DNA of 64,000 nt from Streptomyces sp. 1222.5 (lineage in GTDB: Bacteria > Actinomycetota > Actinomycetes > Streptomycetales > Streptomycetaceae), in assembly GCF_900105245.1 (NCBI RefSeq), contig NZ_FNSZ01000001.1:8492001-8556000 (forward strand), given 5' to 3'. The position numbers and the translations under genes were made by a program. Of this stretch, positions 16,392 through 24,218 are shown one piece after another (the first letter of the stretch is position 1; each line of letters starts with the position of its first letter). Below the pieces are notes generated by a model that worked only from the letters and a program-made list of their open reading frames with translations, searched no databases and was not told where the DNA came from.

Positions 16392-16610
16392 GCGGTCATT
16401 GAACCATGTGTCCTGCGAACCGTTCCTCCGGCTCGGCCGGGACCTCGCCGTCCGTAGGGCGCACACAACCTCTCGCCGAAGACGGGCACCCTCGACGGGC
16501 CACGGGCGCAGACGGTCGCAGGACAGCTTTGGTCAAGAGCTGGATCCCGTATGTCTCCCGTTGCGGAAAGAGGCTGGAGAGTGGGGCTCGGGCCGCCCTA
16601 CGGTGGCGCC

Positions 16611-16964
16611 ATGACCAATCACTCGGAAGCACCTGTCGCGCCTGTCGAGGCGTACGAACCCCCTTACTACGCGGCTGTCTTCACCACGGTGCGAACCCAG
16701 GACCAGAGCGGCTACAGCGAGACCAACGCCCGCATGGAAGATCTGGTGAAGGACATCCCCGGGTTCCTCGGCATGGACCACGCGCAGACTCCCGGCGGGC
16801 TCGGCATCACCGTCGCGTACTTCCGCGACGCCGACGCCCTCGCGGAGTGGCGGACCAACGCCGAGCACCGAGCGGCGCAAAAGCGCGGGCAGGCCGAGTG
16901 GTACGAGAGCTACACGCTTCATGTGGCGAGAGTGGAACGCAGCCACGGGTTCAAGCGAGTCTGA
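16611..16964 (+). CDS. ABM/heme-degrading-monooxygenase-like small protein
   Basis: 117 residues. It has the single alpha+beta-barrel of antibiotic-biosynthesis monooxygenase-like proteins: YYAAVFTTVRT as first strand, METDxP-like DLVKDIPGFLGMDHA, GITVAYFRDADALAEWRTNAEHRAAQKRG, and YTLHVARVER as last strand. This pattern is close to the small protein family that includes heme-binding and quinone-forming enzymes. Its stop codon lies exactly at the left boundary of an insertion-sequence end (16964), so the element inserted right behind, or possibly into, the original 3' end. Confidence 0.8.
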   Translation: MTNHSEAPVAPVEAYEPPYYAAVFTTVRTQDQSGYSETNARMEDLVKDIPGFLGMDHAQTPGGLGITVAYFRDADALAEWRTNAEHRAAQKRGQAEWYESYTLHVARVERSHGFKRV

Positions 16965-16977
16965 GGGTTGTCCCGTA
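16964..16977. repeat. Left inverted repeat of an insertion-sequence end
   Basis: AGGGTTGTCCCGTA is repeated in exact inverse orientation at 21091-21104. The sequence abuts the C-terminal end of a transposase remnant, as a real insertion-sequence terminus would. No convincing target-site duplication is visible outside the two copies. Confidence 0.7.
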
Positions 16978-17209
16978 GATGATCTGCGGGCTGGTGTGAG
17001 CGCGATCGTCCGTTGCTGTGGTGACTCGCTTGTCCGGCGAGGCCGGGGTTGTGCAGGCGGGCGATGCCGCGCATCGCGTGGTGGACGCCGTCGCCGCGAA
17101 GCCGGCAAGAGCGCAGGACCTTGTACGTCTTCACGCGGGCGAAGACGTACTCGACGCGAGCGCGGACCTGGTCGTGGGGCTTGCGCCATGCTCGACGCTC
17201 ATACGGCAC
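16978..17209 (-). pseudogene. C-terminal remnant of an IS5-type (DDE) transposase
   Basis: Read on the minus strand, the frame from 17209 gives RAWRKPHDQVRARVEYVFAR, then KTYKVLRSCRLRGDGVHHAM and IARLHN. This is the conserved end of IS5-family transposases common in Streptomyces. The catalytic DDE core and the N-terminus are missing because the sequence switches to unrelated DNA near 17210. It is a truncated, inactive copy. Confidence 0.8.
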
Positions 17210-17350
17210 TCGCCGGCGTGCAGGGCGCGGGCTGGGACCTGCACGAATGGCGCCACTCCGGGCTCACTCACCCCGGCGGCGCCGGAGCCGGCCTGCCGAT
17301 GCTTATGGCCGAGTCACGGCGCGGGCGCGGCAGGTTCCGGCCGCGCACCG
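17191..17350 (+). pseudogene. C-terminal remnant of a tyrosine-recombinase integrase
   Basis: The plus-strand frame reads GWDLHEWRHSGLTH, then LPMLMAESR. It matches the HxxRH motif and following helix of tyrosine recombinases found in actinomycete integrative elements. The catalytic Tyr and everything upstream are missing. It directly abuts the transposase remnant, so the two scraps were joined by deletion or insertion. Confidence 0.6.
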
Positions 17351-17449
17351 AGCGCGATGGCCGGCCGCAGTCGCGGGTGCCGATCGAGGCCGCCCGCGCC
17401 GGTCCGCCATTTCCATAAACTATGAATATAAAAAGGCTATGCTTCGAGC

Positions 17450-17908
17450 ATGAGTCGTCAAGACACCGCTCCTGGCGCGTCCGCCGCCATCGGGGCAGCC
17501 CTCTACGGCCTGGCCACCAGGGCCGCGAGACGCCTGCCTCGGGACATGAGCCTGACGTCCGCCGCCACCCTGGCCACCCTGGACCGGACCGGCCCGCGGC
17601 GCATCACCGATCTGGCCGCGGTCGAGGGTGTCACCCAGCCCGCGATGACCGCCCTGGTCCGGGTGATGGAGGAGTCCGGCCTGGTCGAGCGGCGGGGCGA
17701 CGCGTCCGACAAGCGGGTCACGCTGGTGTGCCTGACCGAGGCCGGCGCCTCCTATGTCCGGACGCGGCGCCGGGCGGGCGTCCAGGCGTTCGAGCGGTTG
17801 ATCGGCGAGCTCACCGGCGACGAGGTCGAGGCGCTGATGGCGGCCCTTCCGGCGCTGAAGCATCTGGCAGAGCTCGAAAGCCAGGACCGCGAAGGGCCGA
17901 AGCAGTGA
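17450..17908 (+). CDS. MarR-family regulator
   Basis: 152 residues of a MarR dimer: N-terminal helix, the winged helix with ITDLAAVEGVTQPAMTALVRVMEESGLVERR (about residues 52-82), a wing with DKRVTLVCLTEAG, and a C-terminal dimerisation helix. The region just upstream (17415-17445) is strikingly AT-rich for this genome, with a TATAAA-like -10 and repeated CTATG words that may form the operator. Its TGA overlaps the GTG of the following transporter, so it is co-transcribed and translationally coupled with the MFS gene it presumably controls. Confidence 0.9.
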   Translation: MSRQDTAPGASAAIGAALYGLATRAARRLPRDMSLTSAATLATLDRTGPRRITDLAAVEGVTQPAMTALVRVMEESGLVERRGDASDKRVTLVCLTEAGASYVRTRRRAGVQAFERLIGELTGDEVEALMAALPALKHLAELESQDREGPKQ

Positions 17909-19338
17909 CCGGGCAGCCGGGAGGCGGGGTCGCGGTGAAGGCGTTTCCGGTGGCGCGTTCCGAGGCGCGGCTGCTGGTCCCCGCCCTGATGTTCATCGCT
18001 CTGGTCGTGGCGGCGGTCGCCAGCCTCGGGACACCGCTCATCACCAGCGTGGCGACCTCTTTCCACGTCTCGCTCGGCAGCGCGCAGTGGACGCTGACCG
18101 TCGCGCTGCTCAGCGGCGCCGTCGCCACGCCGGTCCTGGGCCGGCTCGGAGCCGGCCCGCACCGGCGGGCCACGATCCTCGCCACGCTGGCGGTCGTCGT
18201 CGCCGGCAGCGCGCTCACCGTGCTGCCGCTGCCGTTCGCGTGGCTGCTGGCCGGCAGGGCGGCCCAGGGCGTCGGGCTCGGGCTGACGGCGCTGATGATG
18301 GGCGTGGCCCGGGACCACCTCCCCGAGGAGCGCAGCGCGTCCGTGATCGCCTTGATCTCGGTGGTCTCGATCATCGGGGCCGGCGTCGGCTACCCGCTGG
18401 CCGCGCTGCTCGCCGAACTCGGCGGGGTACGTGCCGCCTACGGCCTCGGCCTGGTCGTCACCGCCGCCGCCCTCCTGACCGCGTGGCGCTCCATGCCCGA
18501 AGCCCCCGAAGGCCGCTCCGCCCACGTGGACGTGGCAGGCGCGGTGGTCCTGGCCGCTGCGCTGCTCCTGGTGCTGTTCCTCGCCGGCGAACGGAATCTG
18601 TGGAGCCTGCACCTCGCCGTGGCGGCGGGCCTCGCCGTCCTCGCGGTGGTGCTGCTCTGCGTCTGGGCCGTCATCGAGCTGCGCAGCAGGACGCCCCTGG
18701 TCGATGTGCGGGCGGTGCGGCACCCGGCGGTCGCCGGGGCGAACCTCGCCATGTTCGTCGGCGGGATCGGCATGTACCTCCTGCTCACGCTCATCACCCG
18801 GTACGCGCAGACGCCGCACGGCGCCGGCTACGGCTTCGGGCTGACGACCTTCGTCGCCGGGCTGGTCCTCATCCCGTTCTCGGTGCTGGGGTTCGTCGCC
18901 GGCAAGCTCACGCCGCGGGTCCGGACGCGGATCGCCGACCCCCTGCTCCTGGCCGGCAGCGCCGTCGTGGTCGGCGGCGGGTTCGCCCTGTTCGCGGCGG
19001 CCCGGTCGGACCTGGCCGAACTGTTCGCGGCGATGGGCGTGCTCGGCTTCGGCGTCGGCGGCTTCTCGGCCGCGATGCCCGGCGTCATCCTGGCCGTCAC
19101 CCCCAAGAGCGAGACGTCGAGCGCCATGAGCTTCAACTACGTCGTCCGCAGTGTCGGGTACTCCCTGGGCAGCGCCATCGGCGGCCTGATCCTCGCCGCG
19201 GGCACCGGCCCCGGTCACCTCTTCCCCGACGACAGCGCCTACACCACCGCGGCGCTGGTCGGCATCGGCGCCATGGCGATCACGACGCTGGCAAGCCTCG
19301 CTCTCGCCCGCCGACGCTCGTCCGAGACCAAGCCGTAA
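17905..19338 (+). CDS. MFS multidrug-type transporter
   Basis: 477 residues from the GTG that overlaps the MarR stop (GTGA). A second GTG at 17935 with GGAGG eleven bases upstream is an alternative start. About fourteen hydrophobic segments are present. The GAVATPVLGRLGAGPHRR loop and the AWLLAGRAAQGVGLGL segment are characteristic of DHA2-type (14-TM) exporters such as those for actinorhodin or puromycin. MarR coupling suggests inducible export of an aromatic or amphipathic compound. The gene ends directly where insertion-sequence remnants begin, so it is cargo of the 16964-21104 segment. Confidence 0.9.
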   Translation: MTGQPGGGVAVKAFPVARSEARLLVPALMFIALVVAAVASLGTPLITSVATSFHVSLGSAQWTLTVALLSGAVATPVLGRLGAGPHRRATILATLAVVVAGSALTVLPLPFAWLLAGRAAQGVGLGLTALMMGVARDHLPEERSASVIALISVVSIIGAGVGYPLAALLAELGGVRAAYGLGLVVTAAALLTAWRSMPEAPEGRSAHVDVAGAVVLAAALLLVLFLAGERNLWSLHLAVAAGLAVLAVVLLCVWAVIELRSRTPLVDVRAVRHPAVAGANLAMFVGGIGMYLLLTLITRYAQTPHGAGYGFGLTTFVAGLVLIPFSVLGFVAGKLTPRVRTRIADPLLLAGSAVVVGGGFALFAAARSDLAELFAAMGVLGFGVGGFSAAMPGVILAVTPKSETSSAMSFNYVVRSVGYSLGSAIGGLILAAGTGPGHLFPDDSAYTTAALVGIGAMAITTLASLALARRRSSETKP

Positions 19339-19708
19339 GCCACTTCCGCGACCGGCTCGCCGAGGGTGACCGCGCCGACCGGCTGCTGGGCCTCGCGCGC
19401 ACCCGGATCCGGCGGGCCGGCTTGCTCAAGTGCCGCGGCACCCAGCGCACCGACTCCACCCACATCCTGTCGTCGCACGGGAGCTGACCCGCCTGGAGTT
19501 GGTGACCGAGGCGGTCCGCGCCGTCTCGGAGGCCATGGCCGACCACGCGCCGGAGGTGCTGGACGAGCTGGTTACCGCCGAGTGGGTGGAGCGCTATGGG
19601 CGGTCGGTGCGCCTGTGTTCCCAGCTCAGCCATCCCGTCGCCCGGCTCGCCCAGGTGGGCGCCGACGCTCGCGAACTGCTCGGGCGCGAGCCAGGCGTGG
19701 TCATCTGA
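19339..19708 (+). pseudogene. IS1182-type transposase remnant, frameshifted
   Basis: Two overlapping plus-strand frames together read as an IS1182-family transposase internal segment. The first gives RLAEGDRADRLLGLARTRI and GTQRTDSTHIL, then a shift near 19475-19485. The second gives RELTRLELVTEAVRAVSEAM and AEWVERYGRS. The typical TDSTHV and RLELVGETLR blocks are recognisable. N- and C-terminal parts are missing, so this is a dead fragment immediately behind the MFS gene. Confidence 0.72.
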
Positions 19709-20199
19709 GCAACCACTCCGCAGCCCCGCCGACCAGCCCGCAGCAGGGGCTGGTCGGCGTCTCCCGAAGAGCGGCGGTCACTCGCCGTCCACGGCATCCG
19801 GATCACGCAGTGGCCGCACGCCTCCGGGCAGGTCGGGGAGCTGGAAGGAGTTTCGTTCCGATGTTCCTCGACCCCCGGTATCCATAGCTCTTGGACTGCT
19901 CGGCAACGGTGTGGTCGCGGAGGGGCACCAGTGTTAGCGCGCGGGCTCAGCCCCGTACTTCTGGCCCGGGGCCCGTCAGCCGTCGCGCGCCTTCCTCCAC
20001 GGGTGGCCGCAGTGGTCCGGGCGCTTCCGTTCGGCTATGACAAGAAGGCTTCCCCACCCCACGGATGACGTGAGCCAAGGCAGGCGGAGCACCGCGGAGC
20101 AGCGAAGCAGCGGCGAGACCCGCGACGACGTCCAGCAGCGGGACATCAACCCCTCAAGGGCTACTGTGATCACCGACCTGACCGAAACTCATACGGGGG
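19709..20199. other. Intergenic stretch with one strong hairpin and no recognisable gene
   Basis: About 490 bp. The only structure I see is a perfect 12-bp stem with a 7-base loop at 19728-19758, a plausible terminator behind the transposase remnant. Short open frames are present on both strands but none shows a recognisable motif or ribosome site. The segment is probably decayed mobile-element DNA plus the promoter of the rhomboid-like gene. Confidence 0.5.
19728..19758. terminator. 12-bp perfect hairpin
   Basis: Arms 19728-19739 and 19747-19758 are exact reverse complements with a 7-base loop, 20 bp beyond the end of the transposase remnant. It may have terminated the original insertion-sequence transcript. 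Confidence 0.65.
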
Positions 20200-20937
20200 A
20201 TGAGCTGCTTGAGCGCGATTTTGTTCAACATAACGACCGCGGCACTGTTGGTGCTGATGTTCCGGACGGGCGTACTGCTCGTAGGCGAGAGGACGATCCG
20301 TCGTCGTCCTGCTCCCTGGGGTGCGGTCATCCTCACCGCCCTGGCCGTCGGCGCGGTGCTCCTCCAGGAGAACTGGCCGGGTGCGATGGACGCACTGGAC
20401 AGCGATCCACACAGGACCGGCTGGTGGCGTGTGGTGACCTCGGTGTTCATGCAGAACGGCGGAATCTTCGGGGCCATCTGGAACATCGCCACCCTGGCAG
20501 TGGTCTCAGCGCTGGCCCAGTGGTTCTGGCGCTGGCCCCTGATGCTCACGCTGTTCGCCGCCGGCATCCTACTGCCCCAGCACATCGACGCCTTGTTCGG
20601 CGAAGCCGCCCGCAGCACCGACCCCCGCAATTTTGCCGGCAGCTCGGGCGCGACATACTTCCTCGCCGCCACCCTCGCAGCGGGCCTCGTACTGACCAGC
20701 ACAGCCCCCCGAGAGCGGCTGCTCGCCGTGAGCGTTCCGGCGGCCGGCCTCGCGATGTGGCTGGCCCAAGACAACGGGCACGGTCTCGTGGCCTGTTACG
20801 GCTTCGCCCTCGGCTTGGCCGTCCTGCCGGTCGCCCGCCGGCTGCCGCACCGGGTCGCCCCCGATGCATCGCTGTTGGCGGAGGAGCCGTCCCGGCCGAG
20901 AACACGGCGCGGGCGGGTGACCGTGGACCGGTCATAG
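20200..20937 (+). CDS. Rhomboid-like intramembrane protease
   Basis: 245 residues with about six membrane helices. Rhomboid features are present in order: WWRVVTSVFMQNG at 75-87 with a downstream Asn95 (the WRxxTxxFxxxG...N block), FAGSSGATYFL at 145-155 where Ser149 in GxSG would be the nucleophile, and GHGLVACYG at 193-201 where His194 would be the dyad base. Overall similarity to canonical rhomboids is loose, so it belongs to a divergent subgroup. The ATG at 20200 is very close to the G-rich ribosome site, and a TTG at 20209 is an alternative. It lies inside the IS-bounded segment. Confidence 0.65.
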   Translation: MSCLSAILFNITTAALLVLMFRTGVLLVGERTIRRRPAPWGAVILTALAVGAVLLQENWPGAMDALDSDPHRTGWWRVVTSVFMQNGGIFGAIWNIATLAVVSALAQWFWRWPLMLTLFAAGILLPQHIDALFGEAARSTDPRNFAGSSGATYFLAATLAAGLVLTSTAPRERLLAVSVPAAGLAMWLAQDNGHGLVACYGFALGLAVLPVARRLPHRVAPDASLLAEEPSRPRTRRGRVTVDRS

Positions 20938-21090
20938 CCGATGCGCCCCACGGCACAGACCGCACTGTTCTGGGACGAGCACGGTCACGAGTCCGGCGTC
21001 GAGTGAGCCAAGCTTCCCGAGTGGGTCACTCCTCTGCTTTCACAACGCGGATCTGGGGCGAAGGGCAGCCCCGCGCCCCTGACCAGGGGT

Positions 21091-21104
21091 TACGGGACAA
21101 CCCT
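21091..21104. repeat. Right inverted repeat of the insertion-sequence end
   Basis: TACGGGACAACCCT is the exact reverse complement of 16964-16977. No transposase sequence adjoins it, so it marks either an old deleted copy or the other end of a large composite segment. Confidence 0.7.
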
Positions 21105-21146
21105 TAGGTGTTGTGCGCCTTATCGGGGCCTCTGGAGGCGGGCGGA

Positions 21147-21980
21147 TCAGCGCAGGCCGGCGAAGAGGTCGTTCTCGGGTACGGCCGCTCCGGTGGCGTC
21201 CTGTACGCGCAGGAAGGTCTCGACGCCCATCAGCTCGGTGAACCTTTCCTTGCCCATCCTGAGGAAGAAGATGTTCTCGCCCTGGCTGGCGTGGGCGGCC
21301 AGGGCATCGAACTTCTGACCGCCGAAGGCCGCGGTGTCCACCCAGGTGGTGATCTCCTCGTCCGGGAGCCCGATCTCGGCCATCGCGGCGGCCTCGTCGG
21401 GATCCGGCTCCTGCCAGTCCCCACCGAACTCGCGCATGGTCTCCCCGAACCGCTGCATCATCGAGCGCGGCGCCGTCGTCCAGTACACCTTCGGCGTCGG
21501 CTCGGTCATCGCCAGCGCCGCCATCGTGATGCGGTTCGCCTGGATGTGGTCGGGGTGACCGTAGAAGCCGTTCTCGTCGTAGGTGACGACCACATCGGGC
21601 CGGTAGCGGCGCATGAGTTCCGCGAGTCGCGCGGCACCCTCTTCCACAGGCGTCCGCCAGAAGGAACCGGGCGCGTCATTGGTCGCCCAGCCCATCATCC
21701 CTGAGTCGGCGTAGTCCAGCGTCTCCAGGTGACTGATCTTCAGGATGGCGCAGCTCTCCTCGAGTTCCTGACGCCGCATCGAGGCGACGGCTGCCGGATC
21801 GTGCCCGGGGTCGCCCGGCTTGACACCTCCCGGTCCGTCACCGCAACCGCCGTCCGTACACGTCACGAGGACCGTGCGGATGCCTTCCGCCGCGTAGCGC
21901 GCGAGGACACCTCCCGTTCCCGTGGCCTCGTCGTCGGGGTGGGCGTGCACGGCCATGAGCGTCAAGGGCCGGTCGTTCAT
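21147..21980 (-). CDS. PIG-L family deacetylase, mycothiol-conjugate-amidase-like
   Basis: 277 residues. The zinc motif AHPDDE (13-18) is followed by the LVTCTDGGCGDGPGG loop typical of Mca/MshB enzymes, and by ENGFYGHPDHIQAN with the third zinc His. Mca cleaves mycothiol S-conjugates to mercapturates for export. MshB deacetylates GlcNAc-Ins. The length and the substrate-loop sequence favour an Mca-like role, but other GlcNAc deacetylases are possible. CAGGAGG lies nine bases before the ATG at 21980. The N-terminal extension seen from 22040 lacks a ribosome site and was dropped. It is monocistronic and lies just outside the right insertion-sequence end. Confidence 0.85.
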   Translation of the reverse strand: MNDRPLTLMAVHAHPDDEATGTGGVLARYAAEGIRTVLVTCTDGGCGDGPGGVKPGDPGHDPAAVASMRRQELEESCAILKISHLETLDYADSGMMGWATNDAPGSFWRTPVEEGAARLAELMRRYRPDVVVTYDENGFYGHPDHIQANRITMAALAMTEPTPKVYWTTAPRSMMQRFGETMREFGGDWQEPDPDEAAAMAEIGLPDEEITTWVDTAAFGGQKFDALAAHASQGENIFFLRMGKERFTELMGVETFLRVQDATGAAVPENDLFAGLR

Positions 21981-22162
21981 GAAACAGTCCTCCTGTGGGA
22001 CAAAGACTGCCGCCGGAGTCCGGGGCAGGCGAATGAACAATCACTTCGATTATCGGGTGACCGGGGTGCCGGCCCCCGGGGGCGGGGTGGGCGGACGATC
22101 TTCTGGTCTCTTCACTCCGCGTCCGGGAAGCCCTCGGCCGGCCAACGGCTTCGGGCGGTGCG

Positions 22163-23404
22163 TCAGCCGCGGATCCTGTAGCGGACCACTACGGCGCGGC
22201 TGAAGTTCGCGTCGCCGTGGGCGCCGAGTTCGATCTGGCCGGCTGCCCATACCTCGTCCGTACCGGGGACGGGGGTGATCTCGTTGAGCCACAGCTTCTG
22301 CTTGCGGTCGACGGCGGTGACTTTGCCGGTGACGCCGGGAACGTACGGGGGATGGCCGATCTCATGGGTGCGGCCGACGCCGTCCCGCATCTTCTTGGCG
22401 CTCAGCACCGCCGCGGGCGGGTGTTCGTCGTCCTGGGGGACGCGCCAGCGGGAGCCGTCGAAGAGCAGGGTGAAGGGCCGCTGATCGGCGGGGTAGTAGT
22501 CGCCGTCCTCCGAGGGTTCCGGTTCGGAGCCGGAGTTGCCCGTCGCCCACACCTCGTCGGCGGAGACGGCGGTCGTCTCGGTGATGAGTGAGCTGAAGTC
22601 GTATCCGTCGGTCAGGGTGAGATCCGTCGGGATCGGTACACGTTGCCATCGCGTTCCGTCCCAGCGGGCCGAGGCCGGCTGCTGGGAAGTGGGGGCGTCC
22701 GGGTTGGCCGGCGGTTCGGTTCCGGGCTCGGGCCCGCTGCCGATGGCCCACACAACGGTGCCACGGGGATCGGTGACGAGGCGCTGGGCTTCGAAGGGCA
22801 GCGCGCTGCGAGTCCAACCGCGGACGGTCCAGTGCCAGGCGGTCCTGCCGGAGCCGGAAGCCCACGCATCTCCCGGGCCCAGCACGAGCACGCCGCCGAT
22901 GCCGTGCTCGCGGTCGGGCAGCGGGACGACCTGCCATGCGGTCCCGTCGTAGCGCGCGACGAAGGACGTGTTGGTCGAACCAGGTCCGTGGGAGACCGAC
23001 GCGATCAGCCACACGTCGCCTGACGGATGGGAGGTCAGCGACACCCTCTCCATGCGCCCGTCGGCAGCTTCGGTCACTTCCCTCGGCAGTGCATAGGGCT
23101 GCCACGTGGAACCGTCGTAGTGCAGCAGCGCCTGCACCGAGCCGGCGCCTCGGCGAAAGGCCCAGGCGTCCTTGGGGGACACCACGGCGATGTCCGCCAC
23201 ATCGGTGCCGTACTCGAACTCGTCGGACACATACGTGTACGTCCAGGCCCTGGTCGACCCACGGCCGGCGCGGCTGCCGGAATCCTTCGGAAGAGGCTCA
23301 GCATGCTGCGGAGCGTCCGCCCCGCAACCGGCGACCAGAACGAGGACCAGTCCAGCGAACACACGTCGAGCGGTACACGGCAGGTGCATCGCCGGATCGT
23401 ACAT
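22163..23404 (-). CDS. Secreted lipoprotein with beta-propeller-like repeats
   Basis: 413 residues. The start has an Arg pair, a hydrophobic core and a lipobox LVAGC (Cys about residue 25), so the protein is a membrane-anchored extracellular lipoprotein. The mature part repeats units containing DVWLIAS, DAWASGS, EVWATGN and EVWAAGQ, each followed by a W-rich strand such as WHWTVRGWTRSALPF. This is the DxWAxG pattern of WD40/kelch-like propellers often seen in actinomycete surface proteins. The function is unknown. The start is one of two close ATGs (23404 or 23389), neither with a clear ribosome site. Confidence 0.78.
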   Translation of the reverse strand: MYDPAMHLPCTARRVFAGLVLVLVAGCGADAPQHAEPLPKDSGSRAGRGSTRAWTYTYVSDEFEYGTDVADIAVVSPKDAWAFRRGAGSVQALLHYDGSTWQPYALPREVTEAADGRMERVSLTSHPSGDVWLIASVSHGPGSTNTSFVARYDGTAWQVVPLPDREHGIGGVLVLGPGDAWASGSGRTAWHWTVRGWTRSALPFEAQRLVTDPRGTVVWAIGSGPEPGTEPPANPDAPTSQQPASARWDGTRWQRVPIPTDLTLTDGYDFSSLITETTAVSADEVWATGNSGSEPEPSEDGDYYPADQRPFTLLFDGSRWRVPQDDEHPPAAVLSAKKMRDGVGRTHEIGHPPYVPGVTGKVTAVDRKQKLWLNEITPVPGTDEVWAAGQIELGAHGDANFSRAVVVRYRIRG

Positions 23405-23619
23405 GAGTACGGCCGGAACGAGGCAGTCCTGCCTGGTGGCGCTGACGGGTGTGCACGGTGCTGAACTCCCCCGTCGGCGGCGGGTGTTTGAATCGCCGGC
23501 GCGGATGACGAACAGCTTCTGACTGTCGTGGCCGGGATTCTCTGGCCGGACTTCCGCGACCTGGTCTGCGGTGAGGACGGGCGTGCGCCAGGTCATGTCC
23601 GCCTTCCCGTCTCCGGTCG

Positions 23620-24106
23620 TGCCGACTGGGCAGCCTCGTCGAAACGCTGTCCGACCGGTACGGCGAGCCGACCGGCGCCGACCGACGGCCGCCACTGCCC
23701 TTGTCCGGGCAGGTCGACTGGAGGTATGCCTGGCCGTTCAGCAGCCGGCTGGTCGCCGTCGGCCGGACCGGTCAAGGCGAAGGTGCTGGACCGGCCCTGA
23801 TGATCGCCCTGCGCGGCAGTCGCAACGCCGAGCAGTTGCCCGCTGAGGCCTCCTGGCCGGAAAGGCTCGTCGCCGTGACCGGCTGGGTGCCGAGTGGATC
23901 ACCGAGGGCCCCGACCCCGACCGCTGGCCCGTCTATGTCACCGCAGCTGCACCGGAGGCCGGGCATCGGTTCGACTGCACGGCCACGGAGTACCTGTTCC
24001 GTCACCTCACCGATGCCCGGCATCCGATCCCGATGCCGGTGGACTTCCGCGCGCACTGGTTCATGGACTGCTCCAGGAACGTGGAGTCGGACACGGCGAT
24101 CGAGTA
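23620..24106 (+). pseudogene. Decayed cytoplasmic protein gene, frameshifted
   Basis: Two adjacent frames join into one protein-like sequence. The first reads GSLVETLSDRYGEPTGADRR, then QVDWRYAWPFSSRLVAVGRT and EASWPERLVAVTG. After a shift near 23870-23890 the second reads DRLGAEWITEGPDPDRWPVY, then TATEYLFRHLTD and DFRAHWFMDCS, ending at a TAG. The composition resembles a small actinomycete protein in the SMI1/KNR4-like (SUKH) range, but I cannot name it firmly. No start codon with a ribosome site is present, so it is a fragment. Confidence 0.42.
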
Positions 24107-24218
24107 GAGACATCGACCCGGAAGCGAAGTGCGCCGGTGCTCCGGATCGACGCGGGTCGGCTTCGCGCTGGCACGTCGGCCGGGGCGCGGGTGGCGCCCC
24201 GGCCGGTCGGTCCTCGCG

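Noticed and set aside
16960..21110. Target-site duplication flanking the inverted repeats
   Set aside because: The 4-base flanks (CTGA side and TTAG side) do not form an exact duplication.
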